Of a DNA stretch of 64,000 nucleotides, positions 1 to 11,080 are shown piece by piece. Source of the stretch: Maylandia zebra (taxonomy: Eukaryota; Chordata; Actinopteri; Cichliformes; Cichlidae). The DNA lies in the NCBI RefSeq assembly GCF_041146795.1, contig NC_135170.1:35532659-35596658 (forward strand), read 5' to 3'. A program made the translations under genes and the position numbers. The notes beneath the pieces were generated by a model. That model was not told the origin of the DNA and searched no databases. It saw nothing but the letters and a program-made list of their open reading frames with translations. Numbering within the stretch: the first letter of the stretch is position 1; every line of letters starts with the position of its first letter.

Positions 1-200
1 ATCGCCCTAAAGCACGCAGCCTGATGGGCAGTGTAGTCCGTGCTGCAGGGAGAATGGACCGCCATACCCGTGATGTGTCTGTGAGCGAGGAGGGAGAAAA
101 AGGAAAAGTAGGAGCTGTCACCGAGCAGAAACGGGAGCTGGAAGCATGTAAATATAATAATAACCACTGCAGCCAAACAGAGAGCCTGACAAGCCCAGTT
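1..200 (+). other. capn15: Possible 5' non-coding exon of capn15
   Basis: A strong splice-donor consensus (GTGAGTAAG) starts at 201. The next plausible acceptor on this strand is the pyrimidine-rich tract ending in TAG just before 3121, where the coding exon of capn15 begins. This fits an untranslated first exon and a roughly 2.9-kb first intron, but it is inference only. No promoter motif was identified, and the exon start probably lies outside the window. Confidence 0.3.
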
Positions 201-594
201 GTGAGTAAGCTGTTAAGACTCGACTGTACGCTGTGTTCATGTTTTCCTCTGAAACAATGAGCTCCGTTGCAGCAGCCTTTCAACGCCTCTCTCTGTCTCT
301 GCTAGCAAAGTCGACCCAGACAACCAAGTAAAACTAGTTTTCAGCTACGAGCCGACACGAGCCCGACGTATCAGCCAGAGGTCCTTTACTACGGTTCAGA
401 GCCGCGGACCTGTTTTATATACGCGTGGAATAGTTTTCTACACGAGATCGCTGCAAAAAGTGCAGCTTTACCTAATGTCCACCTACTGTTACTCATTTAT
501 ATTAAGATTTAAACCTTAACCGTCAGTAATAGTAATAAATCACAGCAATAGCTCATTCATGTAGTTGTAAACAGCATGATAATATATTAAGTAA

Positions 595-720
595 TCCAAA
601 GTATTCAGAATACGTTACTCTCATTGAGTAACGTATTCTGAATACGTTACAAACTACATTTTGGGGCATGTAATCTGTAATCTGTAGTGGGATACATTTG
701 AAAAGTAACCTTCCTAACAC
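595..720. repeat. Repeat fragment with a 19-bp hairpin
   Basis: Positions 601-619 and 627-645 are perfect inverted copies around a 7-nt loop (arm GTATTCAGAATACGTTACT). Similar wording (a run of GTAACTG/GAATAC blocks ending in CCCCAACACTG) recurs at 29,490-29,640. This suggests two remnants of one dispersed DNA-transposon-like family. Confidence 0.5.
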
Positions 721-721
721 T

Positions 722-1000
722 GGTCACCATCCACCTGTCAGTCACAGAGGCCACGCCCCTAACAGTATAAACTTTAAGCCTTAATACAGTTGAAACAGGT
801 GAGTTATAAAATCAGGTGTTATGAAGGAGGAAATGATGGACAGAGACCAATCAGTTTGTGTTTCTGGCTGTAAACATTTTTATTCCTGATGCAAAGTTTT
901 AGCGTTTCTCAAACAATGTCATGAAAAGATGCTGCACCAAAAGCTTTGTGTTGATTGCTTTGGTTGTCATGGTTACGGTAGTTTTTCGCATTTGTCTGCA
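722..1000. repeat. Dispersed repeat, copy 1
   Basis: The block starting with CCATCCACCTGTCAGTCACA, then 'gaggccacgcccctaa' and 'aggtgagttataaa', is found again at about 22,590-22,770. The internal order is similar and the two copies differ by small indels. The family is unidentified and no coding capacity is seen. Confidence 0.55.
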
Positions 1001-2459
1001 AATATTTGCTAACTGCTAGCCAAGTGACTCGCAGTTAGCTGTTCAGTGCAGCTCAAAGAGCAGCAGGAGGCTGTTTGCAGACGAGTTCCAACTACAGCCG
1101 CAGCAGTGTGCTGGCATCGAGGGTGGTTGCTGACAGCTCTCCGGGCCGTTCATTTGATTACATCCAACAAAACTTCTCAAAACCTGAGTGGGTGACTCAC
1201 TTCTGGAGTCCCCAGTGGACGTCAGTGGAACTGCAGCCTTCACAGGTTGCAGGCCGTTTCCCTGCATCGGTTCCTTTTTCAGCCGCTGTAATTTGCAGCT
1301 AAAAGGCTCTCATTGTGTCCGGATTATGAGAAACATTTCCAGGAAATTGGATCCATCCGTCACTTTGTGCAGCAGCTGTTTTGGGACTACTTCCATCTGA
1401 TTTGGTTTAAATTGAGTTGAATGAATGAGCATACAGCATTTATCTGCATGGAAATATGGGCCGATGAACGCACAGGGGATCTGCAGAAAATGAGCACCTC
1501 CAACTTTTATGACCTTAGAAAGTTCTCATGTTTATATCTTGTCAGTAAAAATAACTCGGGGTTTTCTGTATTGCACAGCCTTCTGCGTGGGTAACGAGCA
1601 GCTTGTTTCTCAAGCACACAAACAGCAGAGGTTCTCACGAAGGCCGGTTGTTGATTAAAAGTGTGTTTTGTCCCGAGCGCGGCGTGCAGCAGCCGTCACC
1701 TGCCTCTTACAGACAGCTTGTTCTGCAGTAAATCCTTCAGGTCAGCTGTGCTGGAAGTTTCAGGCTTCATGCCAAACTACTTAGAAAAGTGCAGCCAGAA
1801 AATGTGGGCCAGCCTGAACACGGCTGTGACGCTGGCTCCCGAGGTCTCGTTCCTCCCTGGACACCAGGGTGCAGATTATCTGGGTCTGCTTTACAGCCGA
1901 GCATGAATCTGAGATTAGAACCGTGTTTTTATTCTATATTCACAAAGACGCTGAGCAGCCTGCTCGCGATGAAGCCGGCGTCAGGGAGGCAAAAGTGGAA
2001 GAGCAGATTTTGTTGTTTCATTTGCATATTCGTGCATTTTAATATTTTCCCTCCAGCACAGCAAAGGAAACTGTTATTCACTCACTCGTTTATATTTGGA
2101 TTTCTTCTCATATTTTCAGGATTTTTCTTCCATTTTCGTCTCTCGGGCTTTCACAGATAAACACACTGAAGCTCGATGTGGCTGTGGTTTGCTTTTAGCA
2201 GATACTCACGGTGGAAATTTTCACCAGTGTCATGAAAAACACGGCAAAGTTTATCTAACATTTCCAGACATCATTCTTATCTCAATGAAGAAAATGTCTG
2301 AGACTGATCAGCTACTCTGCTTATTTCAAGCTGTTCATTTAATTCTTGATCTCTAGATTCAAAATAATCCAATATGGAGGGCAGGGAGTGCAAAGATTAA
2401 TATTTAAAATTAAACTAAACTTAACTAAATATAAGGAAATAAATAAGTAAATTGTTATA
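1001..2459. other. No gene seen (putative first intron of capn15)
   Basis: Only short chance reading frames without recognisable protein similarity occur here. No splice-linked exon chain could be built. The stretch lies inside the inferred 5' intron of capn15. Confidence 0.4.
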
Positions 2460-2540
2460 CAGTGTTCCCTCGATATAATGCGGTTCACCTTTCGCGGCCT
2501 CGCTGTTTCGCGGATTTTTTTGGGTGCAATTATGCTTTTT
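2460..2540. repeat. Pogo/Tigger-like terminal fragment
   Basis: The wording CAGTGTTCCCTCGATATAAT followed by 'gcggttcacctttcgcgg' resembles the terminal sequence of pogo/Tigger-type non-autonomous elements in vertebrates (recalled knowledge). Only one end was recognised. Confidence 0.4.
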
Positions 2541-2699
2541 TTTTTTCTTACAACACATTGTATTGTCAGTTAAAGACACGCTGCATATGAATACTGCTGA
2601 AAAAAGCTGGAGAGGATGAGGACCCAAAGATGACGAAACATCATCCACCCAGGAGACGCTTTGACCAATATCTATTTTTAACAACTGGTGTTTGCTGAT

Positions 2700-3065
2700 G
2701 GATTTTATTTGTAGGAATAATATATATTAATATATATTAGTCCGACTCATATGTTGATCGATATTAGCTTTTTGCCGATATAATAAATCTGCATTTGTAA
2801 CGGCTGATAAATAAGAGTAAAGAAGAGACAATAGAAACACTCTTCAAACGTCTTATTAGTGTTGATGTTGCATAGTTTGTCCACCAGAGGGCGCTCTGCA
2901 ACTTTTTTGTTTTGAATGCCTCAAAAAAGGAGTCAACAAGTAATTCATGACTTGTTGTAGCAATGAAACACGATTATTTTTTAGCTAAATTTTTATACTA
3001 TATTGGTAAATCATCATAAATGGATTTTGATATCAATATCGGTCTCAATAATCTTACATCGGTCA
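2700..3065. repeat. Degenerate dispersed repeat carrying a CTCF-like motif
   Basis: AT-rich sequence with blocks related to 'gccgatat' and 'atatcggtc' near its two ends, which suggests degraded inverted termini. At 2881-2895 it contains CCACCAGAGGGCGCT, which fits the vertebrate CTCF core consensus. It abuts the first coding exon of capn15. Confidence 0.35.
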
Positions 3066-3136
3066 GGTTCTGATGTTAATGTCCTCCCGTTTGATCACAT
3101 GACTCTGTTTCTCTCTGTAGTTTCTCCTCTGGATCG

Positions 3137-6100
3137 ATGCCCATCCAGAGGAGTCAGTGGGCGTGCGGCTGCTGCACTTTCCTCAACGCCGCCGGCGCCC
3201 CCCGCTGCTCCATCTGTGAAGCTCCTCGGCAGGGACCCGATGCCCGGTGGATGTGGCCCGGAGCAAGCAGAGAGGACGACGGTTGGGCGTGCCCACGCTG
3301 CACACTGGCGAACTCCCCTGACAGCCTGGCCTGCAACCTCTGCGGCTATGCCAGGGCGTCCGCGGAAGCCCAGCCCCGGCCTCAGCGCTCCAGCAGCTGC
3401 TCCGGCCCCCTCAGGATGTCCTGGACGGAGACGTGCCGACCCCAGAGCAGGAAGCAGCCCGGAGACGCCGACAAAAGCAGCCTGGCATGGGAGTGCTCGA
3501 GGTGCACGCTGCAGAACACGCCCACCTCTATGTCCTGTTCGGCCTGCGGTGGACCCCGCAAACTGTCCCTCCCTCAGATCCCGGCCGAGGCGCTCCTCGT
3601 GCCCGACGTCTGCGAGGATCACGGAGCACGGCGGGCCGAACCTGCAGCGGCGGCGCTCTCGCTATCGATTTCCACCCGAGGGGAGAGTTTACATGCAGAA
3701 GCTTTGCATCCGAACACCTCCTCCGTGCTGACTGCGCCCCCTGCTGGCCACAACAATCCAGTGCCCTGCAGCCGCAGAGAGGTGCCCCCTCCAGATGTTG
3801 GCCTCAGCCAGGCTCAGAGCACGTCTTCTCCCTCCATCCTCGCTGTGTCCCATCCCTCCACCCAGCCGGAGCTGCTGGCCGGCAGGAGACTCAGCATCCT
3901 TAAAGAAGAGATGTCCCCGTTGTCACCTGCATCAGACGCCTCCATGTCATTCTCGCTCGCTGTGAACAGGATGGAGGAGTGGGCGTGTCCGGCGTGCACA
4001 CTCATAAACCGGCTGGAGTCCAAACACTGCCAGGCCTGCCACACCCCTCAGCAGCTAAAAGCAGAATTGTTCCCAAGGAGGAAGGAGAGCCGGCTGGTGG
4101 AGGCGCTGCGGCAGAGTGACGAGGGCACGGCCAAAGAGCTGTGGGAGAACATCGTCAGCTTCTGCAGAGAGGTGCGTTTAAAGCACACACCCACCTTTAA
4201 ATTTAAGGTAGAAACAAGAGTTTATGCTGATGTTACTTCACTATCATGGAGGTGGACTGACAGTCTTCCTCAGAGCCAAAACGACCTCCACCCAGAGTGC
4301 AGAGCAGCCTGAACTTCGCTGTGTTCAGCTCTGGATCTGCATCAGAACCTCCGACATTAACGAGAAAAATTAAACAGGTTAAACAGCAGATGGAGGAGTG
4401 GGCGTGTCAGGCGTGCACATCTCATTGCATCATCGTCTTCTTCTTCTCCCAGAACGCGGTGACGTTTGTGGACGACAGTTTCCCTCCTGGTCCAAAGTCC
4501 GTCGGCTTCCCGTTGGACGACAGCGTCCAGCATCGGGTCAAGAAGTGGCTTCGTCCACAGGAAATCAGCTGCGCCGCCTTCAGAGACCGCGGCGTGAAGT
4601 GGACCGTTTTCCGCACGCTGCGTCCGTCCGACATCCTGCAGGGGCTTCTGGGTAACTGCTGGTGAGCTGATTATGCTGTCACAGAGTTTATTATTGATTA
4701 TTATTCCCAGGATTTATTTCTGGATGATTGTTTAAGCACATTAAAGGAAGGCTGTGTTCGGGGAGCAGGTTCCTGAGCGCCTTGGCTGTTCTGGCGGAGC
4801 GGCCGGAGCTGGTGGAGAAGGTGATGGTGACCCGCTCGCTGTGCGCAGAGGGAGCCTATCAGGTGCGTCTGTGCAAAGACGGCTCGTGGACGACAGTGCT
4901 GGTGGACGACATGCTGCCGTGCGACGAGAGCGGCCACCTCCTCTTCTCTCAGGTGAAATTGTTCACGTGATGTGTGGTTGGTGTTGGAAAAAGGTCTCAG
5001 CTCAAAACACGGGGAAAAGTCCAGAGTTTTTCAAGGTAACTTTATTTATACCCAAAAGCAAGGTAAATTTGCTCTACAGAAAAATGACAGCATTTGGCAT
5101 CCCTTCAAAAAAAACACACATACCTAATAAAGATATAAACCTCACTGTAGCACATATATAGTAATTTAATATCTCGAATCAAAAACAAAAACAGTTCTTA
5201 TTTAATTCAGTGACAGCAACGGGGACAAAGCTATTTTTCTAACGCTTTGTCCTGCATCTCGGAAATAGAAGGCTCCGTCCTGAGGAAAGAAGCTGAAATT
5301 CACCTCTTAGAGGATGGGAACCATTTTTAAAGATTGGTAGAGCCATCCTCTGTACCTGCTTGGAGCACAGGGAGGCTAAACAAGACTCCCATCTTTAAGT
5401 TATCCTCTTCTTCCTTTGTACTCTGCGGCGCCACCCAGTGGCCTGAATTACACCTTACACAGTGAATTACACATTAAAAGAAGAGGCGATTCCTGTAGCA
5501 TCATGGGTATTCCTCCATATCTGAGGCATTTCTGTTTAAAGGCACTTTGTGTGATTGCCCGCTGCAGAATTCTGCTTCACCACCAGAGGGCAGCATTTTA
5601 TTACTGCCTGAGTTCGGATGTTTTATCTGTGGAAGAATATCCTTTAGATTTTTTACAGGTTTCGACTGCAGTAAAATAATTTCTGTCCACCACACCGTAC
5701 TTCACGGCATTTTGAGTTCAGGCATCAAATGAGCAGCAGTTAGCTAACAGATGTTTTATCTCTTGGAGTAGGTGAAGAAAACTATCCCTGGATTACTTTA
5801 ATACTTTAATGCATCTTAGAATTTGGAGGTTTCTAATGGAAGTCCTGACGTGTCCACTCTCAGGTCCTGTTAGCCTGCTTTTGTCAGTAATGATGAGATC
5901 AGGATCAGGAACAGGCTTCGGGTTCTCTGATTAGCTGTGAGCACATATGTGCACTTCCTCTTCTCGTCATCATGTTCAAGCTTTGATCCTCTCCATCCTC
6001 CCCAGGCCCAGAGGAAGCAGCTGTGGGTGGCTCTGATTGAAAAGGCTCTGGCCAAGCTCCACGGTTCCTACTTTGCTTTGCAAGCCGGCCGCGCCATCGA

Positions 6101-9100
6101 GGGCCTCTCCACCCTGACCGGGGCCCCCTGCGAGTCGCTGGCCCTTCAGGTCAGTGCCACCAACCCCAAAGAGGAGCCCATCGACACGGACCTGATCTGG
6201 GCCAAGATGCTGAGCTCCAAAGAGGCCGGGTGAGACGTTTGTGGGAAGGTTGAAGCGCTCTGAGAGGACGGAGCTGTTTCTTTAAGCTCGGTTAACCCCG
6301 CCTCTGTTCGTGCTGCTGTTAGGTTCCTGATGGGGGCGTCCTGCGGTGGAGGTAACATGAAGGTGGACGACGCGGAGTACGAGTCTCTAGGTTTACGTCC
6401 GCGACACGCGTACTCTGTGCTCGATGTGCGGGACGTTGACGGCCACAGGTGAGGCTTCGAGGTCACTCCGTTGGTTACCGTTCTCGTTATCTCATTATAG
6501 TTTAGTAAAAATAATAATAATACATTTTATTTAAAAATAGCGCCTTTCAGAGCACCCAAGGACACTGTACAACAAATAAGAGATATATTTAAAAAAAAAC
6601 AAAAAAAACAAAAAAACCCAGAGAAACTGGAAATATGCACAATAATAAGAGTAACAGGTAAAAGTTAAGAGCAGGTTTAAAAAACATGAACACAGAAGCT
6701 GAGAAACCTGCAGATCCTCCAGCAGAGAGCCATAGTTTACAGCCTGATGCTCAAACTGATTGAATGATAAAATATCTATAACTCACCTGTTTGAATTGGA
6801 TTAAAGCTGAGTTTAGCGTTAATAGGGGTGTGGCTTCTTTGACAGACAGGTGGATGGGCGTTTGTCCCCCTCAGTAAAAACTGGAAAGACTTCCTTCCAT
6901 ATATGGTGTTGGAAACCTGGTGCCTGGTTTTGGAGTTTTTCCATAAACAACGTTTCAAACATAAATTAATGCAGAAAAATTCACCACAAATCAAAGAAGC
7001 CCCGCCTACTCAGCTCCACCCTCTCGTCCACATACAGTCATTCTGTGTCCAAAACACTGACGGTCAGACAGACCCGCTGATGACATCACTCTCTGAGTCT
7101 CTGCTTGACGTTAACAGTTACAAAGTCGACCAAAGAGACGCCACAAGACCGAAAAGGAGACGCAAAGCAAACTGAGCGCAGAACAAAGTGCAGCAGGGAG
7201 TCGAACACCCGGCCACACGACGTGAAACCTGACCACACACACGAGCGCACATCCATCCTGAACAGACACAAATAAGAGCAGCAGAGACGAACTGCACAAA
7301 CAGCAGAGACTCGATGTCTGCAGTCGTGTGCCTGCATCAGTCAGAGTGACTTGCTCCTGCGTGGGACAGGCGGGGGTGTTTTCTCCAAGCCTGAGCCCGG
7401 AGGCTCTGCTCTTATCATCCATCAAAACTCCCACAGTATAAATGCAGCAGGTCTGCAGACGAGCGCTGCCTTAAGGACACATTCAGAGAACAAATGTTCC
7501 TCTCAGCGTCACTCCATTAACCGCTTCATCATTCACACGCATACGGGATGTTTCCTCAAACCTACAGCGGCGACTGCTGCGAGCTACAGGGAGGAGGATC
7601 CGCAGGAGGAGGTGGCAGGAGTCGAACTGCAAGAGAAACCCTGGAGGGAACGGGAGGCTGATTACTCACAAACGGATGTTTTTCTGTCAGTGGGGTTGGA
7701 GGTGGAGTCTGCAGACGCTTGAAAAAGTTTGAAAGAACAGCTCTGCGATGTCTCCGTGGGCGTCAGACCCATCTCATTAACCCAGCAGCGTGAACATTTA
7801 GAAGACGTGAAACACATACCGCACATCACTGTGAGTCATCAGCATCTTCTTCATCGTACTCCTCGAAAAATTTAGAACCGCCTCTGACCGTGTGCACGAA
7901 GCAGTGATGAAGAGCAGGCTGTTCCTAAATGTTCACGCATCTTTAAGCTTTTATTAAGCGAGGAGCTGCATACACACTAAATCTGTTCAATTCAATTTTA
8001 TTCATACGGCGCCAAATTACAACAACAGTCCTCTTCAAAGCGCTTTATATTGTAAGGTAGACCCAACAATCCTATGACCCCCTGTGAGCCAGCACTCGGT
8101 GACAGTGGGAAGGAAAAACTCCCTTTTAACAGGAAGAAACCAGGTGGAGGAATCAGTGCAATCTGGCACTTCCAGCTGGTTTTAAACCGCATAACCTGCT
8201 CCAGACCAGGTCACATGTTCAGCACCAGTTACCATGGTGATATAGCCAGGTTATAAAGGCTCGCCAAAGCTGACTTTAAGCTAGCGAGCCTGTTAATCCC
8301 ATTGTGTGTGTCAGGTTACTGCAGCTGAGGAACCCGTGGGGTCGCTTCTCCTGGACCGGAGCCTGGGCGGACGACTGGTCAGACTGGCCTCCGCAGCTGA
8401 AGAGGGAGCTGTGCGCCCAGCGAGCCGAGGACGGCCTGTTCTGGATGGACTTCTGGGATTTCACCAGGTGACGGCAGCAGCGTGTTTTTGATGTCTGCGT
8501 TAGTTTTATTCCTGGTCTGAGCAGGAAGACCTAAAAACAAAAGAAAACTTTACTCAGATGTAAAGTGGGAAAAACAAAGAGTTCATTTATGACAAATGAC
8601 AGAATATAAAGTGTTCATTAACATCCACCCCGCCTGCTCTCTCTGCCCTCTTGTGCGTTGCTTTGTGTAATCTGTGACTGTAAAGTCGTCCTAACTCTCT
8701 TGCTAAAGGCTCTCTGGTGACCTGCAGAGTAAAGAAAAGCATCAAAACGCTGAACAAAAACAGACTCGCTGTTCTCTCCTGTCAGGTACTTTGACTCCGT
8801 GGACATCTGTAAGATCCACTCAGACTGGCAGGAGGTTCGAGTCCCCGGCGTTTTCCCCCGAGCCGCCGACGTCCCCGTGTCGGTGGTGTCGATCACGGTG
8901 CTGGAGAGGACGGCCATGGAGCTGGCTTTATTCCAGCAGGGCAGCAGGTAGGACGCGCACCTGTGCGGCTTTTCGTAACGTCACCGCTGTCACCTGAGCA
9001 CCACAGAGGTGATAGTAAAGATAAATAAACGTCAGCGATGAAGTAAAGATGGTGAAATAAAAGAGCCGTGTTTCAGGCGCTGGGACACGGCAGAGAGCCA

Positions 9101-11080
9101 CCTGCTGGATCTGTGCGTGCTGGTCTTTCGGGTCGCCTACGACAGCGCCGGCACGCTGACGCTGGGCCGCCTGCTGGCTCACAGCCGCCGCTCGGTGAGG
9201 AGGTTCGTGGGCTGCGATGTCATGCTGGAGCCGGGCGAGTATGCCGTCCTCTGCTGCGCCTTTAACCACTGGCACAGCTGCATCACCGAGGGCGGAGGTA
9301 AGAACACGAGCACTCAATCTCCATGATGATTCTATATTTTGCAGCCAAAATGTGTCTTCTTTAAAAAGTGTTTTTACTCCAAAGGAGTCGGAGCTGGAAG
9401 ATGATCCTGGTAGAAAATGTAGTTTAAATGGAGCTTCAACTGGTTCTGAGCAGACACATATCCCCCACATGCTGGTTAAAGCCCTGAAAGTTTACCCAGA
9501 ATGCACTTTTTAAAGTTCTGGGGTTCGGCTGCTGAACAAAAAGCAGACTGCACCGTGGAGTGGACGTGAAGTTGGTTTCGTTGCAGAGCTTAAATCTGTT
9601 TTCCAGCCCTGAAAGTTTTGTGGCGATGGCTCCTGCACTCATCAGGTCATTAAGACTCAAAATGCAAGAAAAGGCTGAATTTTAGCCCCTCAGTGCAGAG
9701 CATCCAGCTCCATGTAAATGCTGCATGAACTCATTAAAGAGTTCAAAAGAGGTCAGGGGGAAACTGACTCAGGGGGAAACCGACTCAGGGGGAAACCGAC
9801 TCAGGGGGAAACCGACTCAGAGGGAAACTGACTCAGGGGGAAACCGACTCAGAGGGAAACCGACTCAGAGGGAAACTGACTCAGGGGGAAACCGACTCAG
9901 AGGGAAACCGACTCAGGGGGAAACCGACTCAGAGGGAAACCGACTCAGAGGGAAACTGACTCAGGGGGAAACTGACTCAGGTGTACCTGAAGCGTCGCAG
10001 CAGGTGTTACACCGTCATCAGTGAGCCGCTGTTGTGCTGTTTCAGTGAGCTGCGGCAGGTCGGAGGCGCCTGGCTACGTGCTGGCGGTCTACAGCTCCAG
10101 ACTGGTGATGGTGGAGCAAGTGACGGCCTCCAGCACCACCATCGCCGACGCCATCATCCAGCTGGCAGAAACCAAAGGCGAGCGGCACGAGGTAAGAGAA
10201 TCTGAGAGCTTTGAAACATGTTTGTCACCTCTGACGTCCTCAAAGACTGAAACTCATTCAGATGTGTGTAGTTCATTCAGTATTTATGAGCTCTTAAATC
10301 TCTCGTCTTCATTTCATCGCTAACGATTTCAAATCGACTTCATTCATCATTAAACAACATCCACCCTGACATTAACAGGAAGTCTCTTTCATTGCTTCAA
10401 ACTTTGACCTGTAATGGAGAATCACTGTTGCGTGTCAGGGTCGGGAGGGGATGACCTGTTACTACCTGACCCACGGCTGGGCGGGGCTTATCGTCATGGT
10501 GGAGAACAGGCACCCGAGGCATCACCTGCACGTGTCCTGCGACTGCAGCGACAGCTTCAACGTGGTGTCGACGCGCAGCAGCCTGAAGACCATCGACAGC
10601 ATCCCTCCTCTGCACAGGTGCGCCGCACGCCGAGCCTCACGCTCCCACCCGGGAACGCCGCGACATTTCAGCGCAACTTTCAAAACGCCGCTGTACTTCA
10701 TACACACTTAAATCCCAGCTGAGACCTGTTTGTAGTGGGACGCACCGAGACACGTGCCACCGTCCACAAACCTGTGGATCTGACTCTATCGGGAAATAGT
10801 CACAACTCAATTATGTGTTAATATTTAATTTCCTCGCTCAGAGAAATTAAAGGGGCGGAGCATGTTTGTACACCTGTGACTTGGCCTGTGTTTGTCTCTC
10901 AGACAGGTGCTTGTGGTTTTGTCTCAGCTGGAGGGGAACGCTGGGTTCTCCATCACGCACAGACTGGCTCACCGGAAGGCCGTCCAGGCCTCTCTGGGGA
11001 ACTGGAGCCCCTCGAAGGCGACGCACAGTCCGGCTCTGAGCCCCGAGACCGCAGGTCTGCACCGGCCTCGGCCGCTATGA
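3137..11080 (+). CDS. capn15: Calpain-15 (small optic lobes homologue)
   Basis: Non-classical cysteine protease of the SOL/calpain-15 family, a cytosolic or nuclear intracellular protease implicated in eye and brain development in animals. Coding exons by splice-site and phase matching: 3137-4171, 4453-4661, 4769-4952, 6006-6229, 6323-6448, 8315-8467, 8786-8947, 9077-9297, 10046-10191, 10439-10617, 10903-11080; 938 aa. Four RanBP2-type zinc fingers (W-x-C-x2-C ... C-x2-C) lie at about residues 8-27, 50-69, 118-137 and 282-301. The calpain catalytic domain follows, with the complete triad Cys414 (LLGNCWF), His579 (PRHAYSV) and Asn599 (LRNPWG). The C-terminal SOL-homology region ends in GLHRPRPL. 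Every junction is GT-AG and keeps phase. Compared with the human protein as I recall it (about 1086 aa, five fingers), the penultimate finger is missing. The ATG at 3137 is the only start giving the N-terminal finger. Identification is secure; the first exon start is less so. Confidence 0.95.
4390..4425 (+). repeat. Partial copy of the fourth capn15 zinc-finger exon inside intron
   Basis: About 36 bp starting ATGGAGGAGTGGGCGTGT nearly repeats the exon sequence at 3970-4005 that encodes the start of the fourth zinc finger. The reading [13 protein letters not shown] stays open and in frame with exon 2 (starting at 4453). Confidence 0.8.
5030..5700. other. Intronic sequence, probable old repeat; CTCF-like motif
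   Basis: No exon was found between 4952 and 6006. The stretch at 5030-5400 reads like a degraded transposable-element tail but was not classified. At 5580-5595 CCACCAGAGGGCAGCA matches the CTCF core well. Confidence 0.3.
6515..6600. repeat. Short interspersed fragment ('gcgcctttcagagcaccc' type)
   Basis: The phrase 'tttatttaaaaatagcgcct' followed by 'ttcagagcacccaagg' and 'acactgtaca' is a recurrent interspersed motif of teleost genomes as I recall them. An A-rich tail follows. It lies within the long capn15 intron 6449-8314. Confidence 0.4.
7985..8175. repeat. Teleost dispersed repeat, copy 1
   Basis: Begins with TTCAATTCAATTTTATTCAT and includes 'gacagtgggaaggaaaaact' and 'cccttttaacaggaagaaac'. 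A second copy is at about 12,540-12,715 with the same block order. The family is abundant in fish genomes (recalled); its class is not certain. It lies in the intron just before capn15 exon 6. Confidence 0.65.
9753..9980. repeat. 16-bp minisatellite
   Basis: About 14 tandem copies of a 16-bp unit (TCAGGGGGAAACYGAC with G/A and C/T variants), inside the capn15 intron 9298-10045. Because 3 x 16 = 48 bp, the array reads as an open frame in translation, but the flanking splice sites show that it is intronic. Five units contain a perfect TGACTCA (AP-1 core); the C-variant units (CGACTCA) do not. Confidence 0.95.

Noticed and set aside
1789-2160. 123-codon frame
   Set aside because: No family resemblance; it has a low-complexity hydrophobic end and no splice context, so it is probably chance.
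3003-3731. Long frames in other phases over the first capn15 exon (+242 aa, -175 aa)
   Set aside because: They arise from high GC content. The frame with four zinc fingers continues through matched splice sites and is the real one.
9725-10024. Repetitive protein [16 protein letters not shown]-type
   Set aside because: It is the translation of the 16-bp minisatellite; spliced capn15 skips it. It is also not a CRISPR array: there are no spacers.
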